Shown: positions 17,077 through 24,277 of the stretch, in pieces
How positions within the stretch are numbered: position 1 is the stretch's first letter
Layout of the letters: each line of letters begins with the position of its first letter
From: Chryseobacterium gleum
GTDB lineage: Bacteria > Bacteroidota > Bacteroidia > Flavobacteriales > BACL11
DNA length: 42,278 nucleotides
Direction of reading: 5' to 3'
NCBI GenBank assembly: GCA_945865535.1
Contig: CAMBDW010000014.1
Location: 1 to 42,278 of the forward strand
The notes under the pieces: model-generated
The model's input: only the letters and a program-made list of their open reading frames with translations
Told to the model about the DNA's origin: nothing
The model's database searches: none
Position numbers and translations under genes: made by a program

Positions 17077-17658
17077 ATGCCACTGCTCCAAAAAATTGAA
17101 GAAAATGATTGCCAAATTGCTATATGGGATATGAGCGAATCATTAGATGCACTTATTGAATCATCTAGTAGCTTAGAACTCTCAAAGTTCAAAACTGAAA
17201 AGCGAAAAAAAGAGTTTTTAGCAAGTAGATTATTGCTTAATGAACTTTTGCCAAACGCTTCAATTTCTTACAACAAATATGGAGCTCCTGAAATTGGAAA
17301 TAACCATTTTATTTCTATTTCACATTCGAAAAATCTTGCAGCAATTATTATTAGTAAAAATAAAGTTGGATTAGATATCGAAATTATATCTGAAAAACCT
17401 TTAAGGTTAACCTCAAAATTTATTTCTAATGATAGTCACAATCCTCTATCGGAAGAAAAGGCAACATTAATTTGGTGCTGTAAGGAAGCTGTTTTTAAAT
17501 GGCATCAAAAAGGTAATGTTGATTTTATTACTGACATAAAAATAAAACCATTTATTATTAAAGAAAAAGGACAATTAATTGCTGTATTTAAAAAGCAAAA
17601 ATTGAGCTTATACTACAAAAAAATAGAAATGCATTTTTTAGCGTATGTTTGCAAATGA
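17077..17658 (+). CDS. 4'-phosphopantetheinyl transferase superfamily protein
   Basis: A 193-aa protein of the Sfp/AcpS superfamily, which transfers phosphopantetheine from CoA to a Ser on carrier proteins. The magnesium-binding acids are present: D100 and E102 in VGLDIEII and E137 in WCCKEAVFKW, with the FISISHSKNLAAI strand (78-90) before them. It probably activates the acyl carrier protein or another carrier. The ATG at 17077 is chosen because an overlapping ATG at 17073 is in another frame. It is followed closely by the GGGP synthase gene, so the two are probably co-transcribed. Confidence 0.88.
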   Translation: MPLLQKIEENDCQIAIWDMSESLDALIESSSSLELSKFKTEKRKKEFLASRLLLNELLPNASISYNKYGAPEIGNNHFISISHSKNLAAIIISKNKVGLDIEIISEKPLRLTSKFISNDSHNPLSEEKATLIWCCKEAVFKWHQKGNVDFITDIKIKPFIIKEKGQLIAVFKKQKLSLYYKKIEMHFLAYVCK

Positions 17659-17668
17659 AAATAGTAGC

Positions 17669-18406
17669 ATGAATATTTACAATAAAATAATAGCCGATAA
17701 AAAGTCAAATAAAAAATCCTTTGCTCTTTTAATCGATCCTGACAAACAAGATAAAAAGCAACTTTTAGCTATTATTGAAAAAGCAAAAAATGCAAAAACA
17801 GATTACTTTTTTGTAGGAGGGAGCCTACTTACAAACGACAGTTTGGATCTTTGTTTAAAGACTCTTAAAGAAAATACAACTATTCCTGTTGTGCTTTTTC
17901 CTGGAAACGCTATGCAAGTGAATAACAAAGCAGATGGCATCCTTTTCCTGTCTTTAATTTCTGGCAGAAATGCCGATATGCTTATAGGAAAGCAAGTTAT
18001 TACTGCTCCTATTTTAAAGCAATCTTCTTTAGAAGTTTTACCAACTGGCTACATGCTTATTGATAGTGGAAAGCCAACCACAGTTTCCTATATGAGTAAT
18101 ACCAACCCTATACCTGCTGATAAAGAAACAGTAGCTGCTTGCACTGCAATGGCTGGAGAAATGCTAGGCCTAAAATTGATATTTATGGATGGAGGAAGTG
18201 GGGCTAAAAACCCAATTTCTGAGGCAATGATTAAGGCAGTTAGAAAATCTGTTGATGTACCCTTAATAATTGGTGGAGGCATTAGTAGTGGCGAAAAAGC
18301 CATTGCAAATTGCAGAGCGGGTGCTGATATTATTGTAGTTGGCAATGCTATTGAAAAAGACGAAAATTTAATTGGAGAAATTGCTGATGCAATACATAAT
18401 TACTAA
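17669..18406 (+). CDS. Geranylgeranylglyceryl/heptaprenylglyceryl phosphate synthase
   Basis: A TIM-barrel prenyltransferase of the GGGPS/PcrB family, which joins a polyprenyl chain to sn-glycerol-1-phosphate by an ether bond. Visible motifs are LLIDPDKQD near the start, FFVGGSLLTN, PVVLFPGNA, GYMLIDSGKPTTVSYMS, IFMDGGSGA and PLIIGGGISS plus ADIIVVGNAIEKD, the phosphate-binding end of the barrel. I start it at the ATG at 17669 (245 aa, MNIYNKI...), which leaves 10 bases after the phosphopantetheinyl transferase; the ATG at 17645 would add eight residues and overlap that gene by 14 bases. Archaeal-type chemistry in a bacterium is known for Bacteroidota but its product there is poorly defined. 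Confidence 0.92.
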   Translation: MNIYNKIIADKKSNKKSFALLIDPDKQDKKQLLAIIEKAKNAKTDYFFVGGSLLTNDSLDLCLKTLKENTTIPVVLFPGNAMQVNNKADGILFLSLISGRNADMLIGKQVITAPILKQSSLEVLPTGYMLIDSGKPTTVSYMSNTNPIPADKETVAACTAMAGEMLGLKLIFMDGGSGAKNPISEAMIKAVRKSVDVPLIIGGGISSGEKAIANCRAGADIIVVGNAIEKDENLIGEIADAIHNY

Positions 18407-18429
18407 TTAATATAAAATAAATTACATGC

Positions 18430-18465
18430 AAAAAGAGATAAAATATTTGTAAATAGCTCTTTTTT
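18430..18465 (+). terminator. Probable terminator after the GGGP synthase gene
   Basis: AAAAAGAG pairs with CTCTTTTT across a 19-base loop, and the right arm runs into a T tract. It lies 24 bases after the stop codon. Confidence 0.5.
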
Positions 18466-18498
18466 AAAGATTTCCTGACTTTTATTATAATAATTATA

Positions 18499-18506
18499 TA
18501 TTTTTG
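18499..18506 (+). promoter_or_regulatory. -7 promoter element before the PKD-like gene
   Basis: TATTTTTG matches TAnnTTTG, 37 bases before the ATG at 18544. The -33 region shows only a T-rich stretch. Confidence 0.4.
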
Positions 18507-18543
18507 TTAAATAAGCCGACTTAAACCAATAAACTTAGTTACA

Positions 18544-19004
18544 ATGAAAACACTAGAAACACCTTTAACCTGGATCCTGACACTACTTTTTTTAGTATTT
18601 ATACCTTATGCTAAAATCTCTGCAGATAAATTGCAAGCAGCAGAATTAGCAGAAAAAATTAGAGCAGAAGCGAGAGCATTATTAATTGCTGAAAGAACAA
18701 TTACTGTAGAAGTCTCTCATGATTCCAATCCAGCTACAAATACATATTCTGTAATACTCTCGGCAGCTAATTCTTTTGACGCAGAAGGAGATTCAATATA
18801 TTTTGCATGGGATCAATCTAATGGAGCCATGGTAATTTAGGTGAAACAGGAAATAATTCAGTAGCTAAATTTGATGCACAGGCAGGTGAATACGAATTTG
18901 TTTTATCTATTTCAGATTCTTATGGAGCAACTTGTGTTGATACAGTAATTGTTAGCGTACAACCTGAACCAAATAGTTGCCCAAATCCTATTATCCAAAA
19001 ATAG
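18544..19004 (+). pseudogene. PKD/cadherin-like repeat protein interrupted by a frameshift
   Basis: The first frame gives 98 residues: an N-terminal membrane or signal segment (about 8-25), a helical stretch (AAELAEKIRAEARALLIAE), and the first half of an Ig-like beta-sandwich (SAANSFDAEGDSIYFAWDQ), then stops at 18838-18840. Reading shifted at about 18825 continues as GNLGETGNNSVAKFDAQ and then GEYEFVLSISDSYGA, DTVIVSVQPEP and NSCPNP, to a TAG at 19002-19004. The two halves together make one PKD-type domain of about 152 residues (surface or periplasmic adhesion-type fold). The shift fits loss of one base at the GG of 18823-18824. No slippery heptamer for programmed shifting is visible. It could be a true pseudogene or a sequence error. 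The rest of the gap to 19181 shows nothing recognisable. Confidence 0.7.
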
Positions 19005-19181
19005 TATTCTTTCTAAAATAAATTCTGATAACCAAAAGTTATAGAATAGTTGAAGAATAAAGCATTTTACAAAAGAGTAATGAGTGTTATAAATTCAAAT
19101 GTGTAAAAACTTTTTAAAATGAAAAATCTATTTTTTTTACTCTAAAAATTATCAGTTCTAATTTGAAGAAAAACCTGCTTT

Positions 19182-20042
19182 TTAATGGGTCTTACACATA
19201 TCCTTATCAACCACAATAAAGAAATCTGCATTTCCTAAAAGCTTATTATCAAACTTTGAAATATCAGCTTGCTCTACCACTTCAATGGTGCTAATTTTTA
19301 AATCAGGATTCAACCTCAATAAATACCACATTATTGACTCATGGAATTTGGAATGATACGATCCATTATAATGTAAGAATCTCGTGTCTTCCTTCATATT
19401 TTTATGAATAAAAAAGGCCATAGTAGCATCTTTTATTGCTTGGGATTTTGGTAAATTTTCCCCTCCATGCCCATCTGCCATTACAAAAATCTCTTTATAA
19501 CAATGCAAAGAAGTATCATATAGCATTGGCAGAGGAGCAATAAACTTTTTAGACGCTTCTGGTAAAAAAACTAAAGTATCCAAGCCAAATCTATACACCA
19601 TATTCGCAAAACGCCTTGGAATATTAGTGGCTACAAAATGAAGATTATTATCTTTTGCAAATCGAACAAGAGGACGGTAATCCGTTTTATGATTTGGCCA
19701 TATTTTCGCTTCCTTTTCAAAATCTTCTTCTCTACTAAAACCTAAAAGATACTCATCAAGTATAACTTGATTATCAGCCTCTAACATTTCGGCCCCAAGC
19801 ATTAAATTTTTGCCATGTTTTTCGTGCAAACTTTTTGTAAGTTCCAATTGCAACCAATGAGAAATAGGATCATTATGATTTTCACCAAACAGCACTACAT
19901 CCGCCTTTTCAGTTTCAAAAGCCATTGTTGTGTAGGAAATTTTATTTCCATCTTTATTGTAAATCTGATATGCTTGTTCTTGGCCCAATAATAGTGCAAG
20001 AAACAAACAATTAAGCAATGTAAAAATTAGTAACTTTTTCAT
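19182..20042 (-). CDS. ChaN family protein (Tiki/haem-binding uptake superfamily)
   Basis: A 286-aa exported protein with a signal peptide (about 1-20, ending LLLGQ). The family motif GENHND at 53-58 follows a hydrophobic strand (ADVVLFGENH). Later family blocks are AEMLEADNQVILDEYL, FVATNIPRRFANMVYRFG and LHYNGSYHSKF. Campylobacter ChaN binds haem and is linked to iron uptake, while the wider superfamily includes metalloprotease-like proteins. No lipobox Cys is evident at the end of the signal peptide, so it is probably periplasmic. It is divergent from pnuC with interleaved promoters. A function in iron uptake is only inferred from the family. Confidence 0.85.
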   Translation of the reverse strand: MKKLLIFTLLNCLFLALLLGQEQAYQIYNKDGNKISYTTMAFETEKADVVLFGENHNDPISHWLQLELTKSLHEKHGKNLMLGAEMLEADNQVILDEYLLGFSREEDFEKEAKIWPNHKTDYRPLVRFAKDNNLHFVATNIPRRFANMVYRFGLDTLVFLPEASKKFIAPLPMLYDTSLHCYKEIFVMADGHGGENLPKSQAIKDATMAFFIHKNMKEDTRFLHYNGSYHSKFHESIMWYLLRLNPDLKISTIEVVEQADISKFDNKLLGNADFFIVVDKDMCKTH

Positions 20043-20083
20043 CTTTATTATGATTTTTCTGTCTAATAGTTATTTTTTCTCTG

Positions 20084-20115
20084 CAAACTTATACATTTTC
20101 GTATTTTTGGCTCAA
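20084..20115 (-). promoter_or_regulatory. Promoter of the ChaN-like gene
   Basis: On the complement a TTG (20113-20115) is followed after exactly 21 bases by TAAGTTTG (20084-20091), a full Bacteroidota promoter. The -7 ends about 41 bases before the ATG at 20040-20042. It interleaves with the pnuC -7 element. Confidence 0.7.
20102..20109 (+). promoter_or_regulatory. -7 promoter element of pnuC
   Basis: TATTTTTG, a full TAnnTTTG match, lies inside the ChaN promoter spacer on the other strand. It ends nine bases before the ATG at 20119, which rules against the longer pnuC reading from 20050. Confidence 0.5.
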
Positions 20116-20118
20116 CTT

Positions 20119-20715
20119 ATGTCCGAAATTACTCATTTTTTAAGTCAGTTAAATTTTAATTGGAGTATTATTGAAAGTGCGGCAGTACTTTTTTCAATTT
20201 TATATGTGATATTGGCTGCAAGGCAAAATATTTGGTGTTGGTTTTTTGCTCCAATTAGTGCGCTACTTTATAGTTACATTTTTTTTAAGACTCAACTCTT
20301 TTCACAGACAGGACTCCAAATTTTCTATTTTTTTATGGCCGCTTATGGTTATTACAATTGGCGCAAATCAGATGGAAAATTAGCTATTAGCCAATGGAGT
20401 GTTAGCAAACACTTACTTGTTATTTTATTAGGTGCTATTTTTACCTTTTTGATTGGTTTTTATTTTAAAACTTACACCCAAGCTAAAATGCCAATTGTTG
20501 ATTCATTCATAACAGTATTTGCAGTATTTGCAACTTATATGGTTACCAAAAAAATAGTAGAGAATTGGCTCTATTGGATTGTTATTGATTCAGTATCGGT
20601 TTACCTTTATTTTAGTAGAGATTTACACCTTACCTCTTTACTTTTTTTAGCATATACCCTTATTGCAATTTTCGGTTATTTTTCTTGGCTTAACAAAGCA
20701 AAGCAAGATGGCTAA
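20119..20715 (+). CDS. pnuC: PnuC family vitamin transporter
   Basis: A 198-aa inner-membrane protein with seven or so hydrophobic segments. The family pattern is clear: ESAAVLFSILYVILAARQNIWCW (broken here as ESAAVLFSIL then YVILAARQNIWCW), GLQIFYFFMAAYGYYNW with its W-rich end, and ENWLYWIVIDSVSVYLYF. PnuC proteins are facilitated channels for nicotinamide riboside, and close relatives (PnuT) carry thiamine. I take ATG 20119 because the -7 element lies just upstream and the longer reading from 20050 would begin inside the promoter region. It overlaps the NadR-like kinase gene by eight bases, which favours nicotinamide riboside, while the TPP riboswitch downstream keeps thiamine open. Confidence 0.88.
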   Translation: MSEITHFLSQLNFNWSIIESAAVLFSILYVILAARQNIWCWFFAPISALLYSYIFFKTQLFSQTGLQIFYFFMAAYGYYNWRKSDGKLAISQWSVSKHLLVILLGAIFTFLIGFYFKTYTQAKMPIVDSFITVFAVFATYMVTKKIVENWLYWIVIDSVSVYLYFSRDLHLTSLLFLAYTLIAIFGYFSWLNKAKQDG

Positions 20716-21205
20716 AATTATTGTAACCGGCCCTGAAAGTTGTGGTAAAACTACTTTATCCCAAGCACTTTCTAATCATTTTAAAATTCCATTTTCAAAA
20801 GAATATGCTCGTGAATATCTTCAAGAATTGGGTAGAGATTATTCCCAAGAAGATTTAATTACCATTGCAAAAAAGCAATTAGAATTCGAGCAAGATATAC
20901 AACTATTAGACACTGATTTAATTACTATTAAAATCTGGAGCAATTACAAATATAGCAGTTGCGATAAGTGGATAGTAGAGCGAATTGAAAAACAAAAATC
21001 TGAAAACAGATTCTATCTGTTATGTAAGCCTGACATTGCTTGGGAGGCAGATCCATTAAGAGAAAATCCTACAAATAGAATGGAACTTTTTGAACTTTAC
21101 AAAAAAGAACTTGAAAATCTAAATCATAGTTACTATATAGTAGAAGGAGAAAAAAGAGATTTGGCTGTCATTTTAAAAATAGTAGCTAAAAAATTCTTTA
21201 TTTAA
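20708..21205 (+). CDS. NadR-like AAA/P-loop kinase (ribosylnicotinamide kinase type)
   Basis: A 165-aa protein. The P loop is GPESCGKTT near residues 7-15, followed by the family pattern FSKEYAREYLQELGRDYSQED (broken as FSKEYAREYL and QELGRDYSQED), the KQLEFEQ helix, and a LCKPDIAWEADPLRENP block as in the kinase domain of NadR. It probably phosphorylates the imported vitamin and traps it in the cytoplasm. Only this domain is present; the NadR nucleotidylyltransferase and DNA-binding parts are absent. The ATG at 20708 overlaps the pnuC stop, giving translational coupling; a longer TTG reading from 20663 lies within pnuC and is unlikely. Confidence 0.86.
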   Translation: MAKIIVTGPESCGKTTLSQALSNHFKIPFSKEYAREYLQELGRDYSQEDLITIAKKQLEFEQDIQLLDTDLITIKIWSNYKYSSCDKWIVERIEKQKSENRFYLLCKPDIAWEADPLRENPTNRMELFELYKKELENLNHSYYIVEGEKRDLAVILKIVAKKFFI

Positions 21206-21223
21206 AATCTAATTGTATTTTTG

Positions 21224-21300
21224 TCCTATCTTAAAAGGGGTGCCCAAAAGGCTGAGATTACACCCATTGAACCTGATCTGGTAATTCAGAATAGGGAAAT
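21224..21300 (+). promoter_or_regulatory. TPP riboswitch (THI element)
   Basis: All conserved parts are in order: closing stem TCCTAT/ATAGGGA (21224-21229 with 21291-21297), GGGGTGCC, the pyrimidine-binding GGCTGAGA (21250-21257), CACCC, and GAACCTGATCTGG (21269-21281) for pyrophosphate recognition. It lies 19 bases after the kinase gene stop and ahead of the receptor gene, so thiamine pyrophosphate should repress the receptor. Confidence 0.95.
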
Positions 21301-21318
21301 GAGTCGACATTAAATAAA

Positions 21319-21344
21319 ACAAGCAGTAACCCCATTCTACTTGT
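21319..21344 (+). promoter_or_regulatory. Candidate expression-platform hairpin of the TPP riboswitch
   Basis: ACAAGCAG pairs with CTACTTGT (one mismatch) around a loop that contains ACCCC (21329-21333). That loop is complementary to GGGGT (21237-21241) of the aptamer, so aptamer and downstream structure could compete. No T tract follows, so control of translation is more likely than termination. Confidence 0.45.
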
Positions 21345-21367
21345 TAATGTTAACTGAAAAATTAAAA

Positions 21368-23569
21368 ATGTTTAGCAAAAAAGTAAGTTTTATTCTATTA
21401 TTAGGATTCCCATTTATCAGCTTTTCCCAACAGCCAATTGATTCCGTGCAAATCACAAAAATTTTGAATGAAGTAAATGTGAATGCCTTAAGAGCAGTAG
21501 AAAAAACACCAGTTGCTTTTACAAATATAAGCAAACCCGAAATTGAAAAAGGAAATTTAGGGCAAGATTTGCCTTACATTATTTCACTCACCCCATCAGT
21601 TGTTACAACTTCTGATGCAGGAGCAGGAATTGGCTACACAGGTTTTCGTGTAAGAGGTTCTGATCCGACAAGAATTAATGTTACAGTTAACGGAATTCCT
21701 TTAAATGATTCGGAAAGCCTAGGAGTTTGGTGGGTAAATATCCCTGATTTCACCTCATCAGTTGAGAATATTCAAATACAAAGAGGTGTAGGAACTTCAA
21801 CAAATGGAGCAAGTGCTTTTGGAGCTTCTGTAAATCTACAAACAGATGGGGTAAGCAAAAAACCATACTTTTTGACAAACAATACTTTTGGAAGTTATTT
21901 TACACTTAAAAACAATATCGAATTTGGGACAGGACTTCTTGATAATAAATTTAATTTTGATGGGCGTTTATCAAAAATAAGATCTGATGGATATATCGAT
22001 CGAGCAACTTCAAACTTACAATCAATGTATTTGCAAGGAACTTATTTTGGAGAAAGTGCTGTGATAAAAACCCTTATGTTTACTGGATACGAGCGCACTT
22101 ACCAAGCTTGGAATGGCGTTCCTTTAAATTATTTAGACACTAATAGAACTTTTAACTCTTACACCTATCAAAATGAAGTAGATGATTACAAACAGTCGCA
22201 CTATCAGCTCCATTACAGCAAGCAAATGAGTACTACTACTCATTTTAATATTGCACTTCATTACACTAATGGCGAAGGATATTATGAACAAGAAAAATTG
22301 GAAGAAAAATTTGCAGATTACGGCTTGGAAAACATCATCATAGCAAATGATACAATTTCTACAACTGATTTAATAAGAAGAAAATGGCTTAACAATGATT
22401 TTGGCGGTTTTACTTACTCATTACATCATAAAATGGGTGCTATTGATTTGATTTTAGGTGGTGCAAACAACAGTTATTCTGGTCAACATTACGGAAATAT
22501 AATTTGGGCCGAATATGCTTCAAATGCTGATTTTAATCATCAATACTATTGGAACAAAGCTGAAAAATGGGATCATAATTTTTATGCAAAAGCAAACTAT
22601 AAATACTCAGAGGCTACTAACTTCTATCTTGATTTACAAAGAAGAAGAATGGACTATATTTTTGAAGGTTTAGACGAAAACGGAAACTCAGCACTCCAAA
22701 AAGTTTCTTTGGCTTTTTTCAATCCTAAATTTGGTTTATTTCATGATTTGAACGAAACTCAATCTGTGTATGCCTCATTTGGAGTGGCCAATAAAGAACC
22801 AAATAGAAATGATTATGTAGAAAGTACTCCAAACTCACGACCTGAGCACGAAACACTTTATGACACAGAAATTGGATACAAGCAAAAAGGTAAGAAATTA
22901 AATTTAGGAGTGAATATATATCACATGAATTATAAAAACCAATTGGCACTAACAGGCCAAATAAATGATGTTGGGGCTTATACCCATACTAATATTGATC
23001 AGTCGTACAGAAAAGGAATTGAACTGGAAGCCACTTACAAGTTAACTAATAAAATAACTTGGGAAGGAAACATGACCCTTAGCCAAAATAAAATTATTAG
23101 TCATACAGCTTACATTGACAATTGGGATACTTGGGGGCAAGAAACTGTTGATTATGAAAATACAGATTTGGCTTTTTCTCCTAATATAATCTGGGCTTCA
23201 ATGCTCAATTATAAATTCACAAAAACTACTTCTATTGATTTTATCAGCAAGTATGTTGGAGAGCAGTTTATTGACAACACTTCATCAAAAGACAGAATGC
23301 TTGATGATTATTTAGTAAATAATTTGCGCGTAACTTATCTGTGGAATAGCAAGATTTTCAAAACTGCTAAGCTAACTTTACAAGTAAATAATTTACTGAA
23401 TAATGAATATGTAGCCAATGCTTGGGTATATCGTTTTATAGCTGATGGTTGGGATCCAAGAGAAAGTGATCCTTATGTAAATGCTGATAGCGAAAGAGGA
23501 TACAATATGGCTGGATATTTTCCTCAGGCCACTCGCAACTATTTATTAGGAATTACATTAGGATTTTAA
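21368..23569 (+). CDS. TonB-dependent receptor, putative thiamine transporter
   Basis: A 733-aa outer-membrane receptor. The ATG at 21368 gives a proper signal peptide (MFSKKVSFILLLGFPFISFSQ); in-frame starts at 21341 (TTG) and 21347 (ATG) would add 7 to 9 residues. The plug domain (about 35-155) holds GFRVRGSDPTRINVTVNGIP, VENIQIQRGVGTSTNGASAF and GASVNLQT. The barrel ends in ATRNYLLGITLGF with a terminal Phe. The TPP riboswitch directly upstream points to uptake of thiamine or a thiamine precursor, an assignment known for riboswitch-controlled receptors in Bacteroidota. It has no CarboxypepD_reg-like N-terminal domain, unlike the receptor at 11446-15153. Confidence 0.88.
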   Translation: MFSKKVSFILLLGFPFISFSQQPIDSVQITKILNEVNVNALRAVEKTPVAFTNISKPEIEKGNLGQDLPYIISLTPSVVTTSDAGAGIGYTGFRVRGSDPTRINVTVNGIPLNDSESLGVWWVNIPDFTSSVENIQIQRGVGTSTNGASAFGASVNLQTDGVSKKPYFLTNNTFGSYFTLKNNIEFGTGLLDNKFNFDGRLSKIRSDGYIDRATSNLQSMYLQGTYFGESAVIKTLMFTGYERTYQAWNGVPLNYLDTNRTFNSYTYQNEVDDYKQSHYQLHYSKQMSTTTHFNIALHYTNGEGYYEQEKLEEKFADYGLENIIIANDTISTTDLIRRKWLNNDFGGFTYSLHHKMGAIDLILGGANNSYSGQHYGNIIWAEYASNADFNHQYYWNKAEKWDHNFYAKANYKYSEATNFYLDLQRRRMDYIFEGLDENGNSALQKVSLAFFNPKFGLFHDLNETQSVYASFGVANKEPNRNDYVESTPNSRPEHETLYDTEIGYKQKGKKLNLGVNIYHMNYKNQLALTGQINDVGAYTHTNIDQSYRKGIELEATYKLTNKITWEGNMTLSQNKIISHTAYIDNWDTWGQETVDYENTDLAFSPNIIWASMLNYKFTKTTSIDFISKYVGEQFIDNTSSKDRMLDDYLVNNLRVTYLWNSKIFKTAKLTLQVNNLLNNEYVANAWVYRFIADGWDPRESDPYVNADSERGYNMAGYFPQATRNYLLGITLGF

Positions 23570-23628
23570 ACTGCTTGCTAAAAATTCAATATTCAGTTAA
23601 TATCCGTTAATTGAACCTACTTTTTTAT

Positions 23629-23636
23629 TACTTTTG
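23629..23636 (+). promoter_or_regulatory. -7 promoter element of the DUF4290-murA operon
   Basis: TACTTTTG matches TAnnTTTG and ends 17 bases before the ATG at 23654. The nearest TTG is 15 bases upstream, shorter than the usual spacing. Confidence 0.5.
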
Positions 23637-23653
23637 TAAACAAATAAATTTTC

Positions 23654-24277
23654 ATGCAATACAATACAGCAAAAGAGCATCTTACTATGCCAGAATATGG
23701 CAGAAATGTACAAACCATGATTAATCATGCTATTAGTCTTTCGGACAAAAAGAAACAACAAGAATGTGTAGATGCAATTATTGCTTTTATGGGGCAAATG
23801 AATCCACATTTGCGTGATGTAAAAGAGTTCACTCATAAACTTTGGGCTCATTTACATATCATGTCGAATTTTAAACTAAATGTAGAATCTCCTTATCCTA
23901 AACCTGAAGTAGAAAAGTTAGCTGAGAAGCCAGATCCAATGAAATATCCAGGAAACAACATCAAATTCTCATATTACGGAAGTACAATTCCAACTATGAT
24001 TGAAACTGCCCTAACTCTTAAAGGAATGGAGAAAGAAATTATAACAGGTATGATAGCTAATCAAATGAAAAAATCTTATATCCTATTTAATGAAAGTTCA
24101 GTAGATAATAATATTATTCGATTACATCTAAATCAGTTATCAAATGGGAGTTTAGAACTTGCTTCTGATTTTGAGTTCATTCGTTCAGCATCTGTAAGAT
24201 CAGAAGGGGCTAATAATAGTAAAAAAAATAATGGCAAAAAGAAACCTTTTAAGAAAAACAATAAAAAGCCAAATTAG
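23654..24277 (+). CDS. DUF4290 domain protein
   Basis: A 207-aa protein of the Bacteroidota-specific DUF4290 family. Recognisable features are the start MQYNTAKEHLTMPEYGRNVQ (1-20), MNPHLRDVKEFTHKLWAHL, and IKFSYYGSTIP. The last about 20 residues are almost all Lys and Asn (KKNNGKKKPFKK), a flexible basic tail that may contact nucleic acid. No signal peptide. Function is unknown. Its stop is followed at once by the murA ATG, and this gene order is common in the phylum, suggesting a role near cell-wall synthesis; that is inference. Confidence 0.88.
   Translation: MQYNTAKEHLTMPEYGRNVQTMINHAISLSDKKKQQECVDAIIAFMGQMNPHLRDVKEFTHKLWAHLHIMSNFKLNVESPYPKPEVEKLAEKPDPMKYPGNNIKFSYYGSTIPTMIETALTLKGMEKEIITGMIANQMKKSYILFNESSVDNNIIRLHLNQLSNGSLELASDFEFIRSASVRSEGANNSKKNNGKKKPFKKNNKKPN

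Noticed and set aside
18820-18835. Programmed -1 frameshifting in the PKD-like gene
   Set aside because: No slippery heptamer or downstream pseudoknot is apparent at the junction; mutation or sequence error is simpler.
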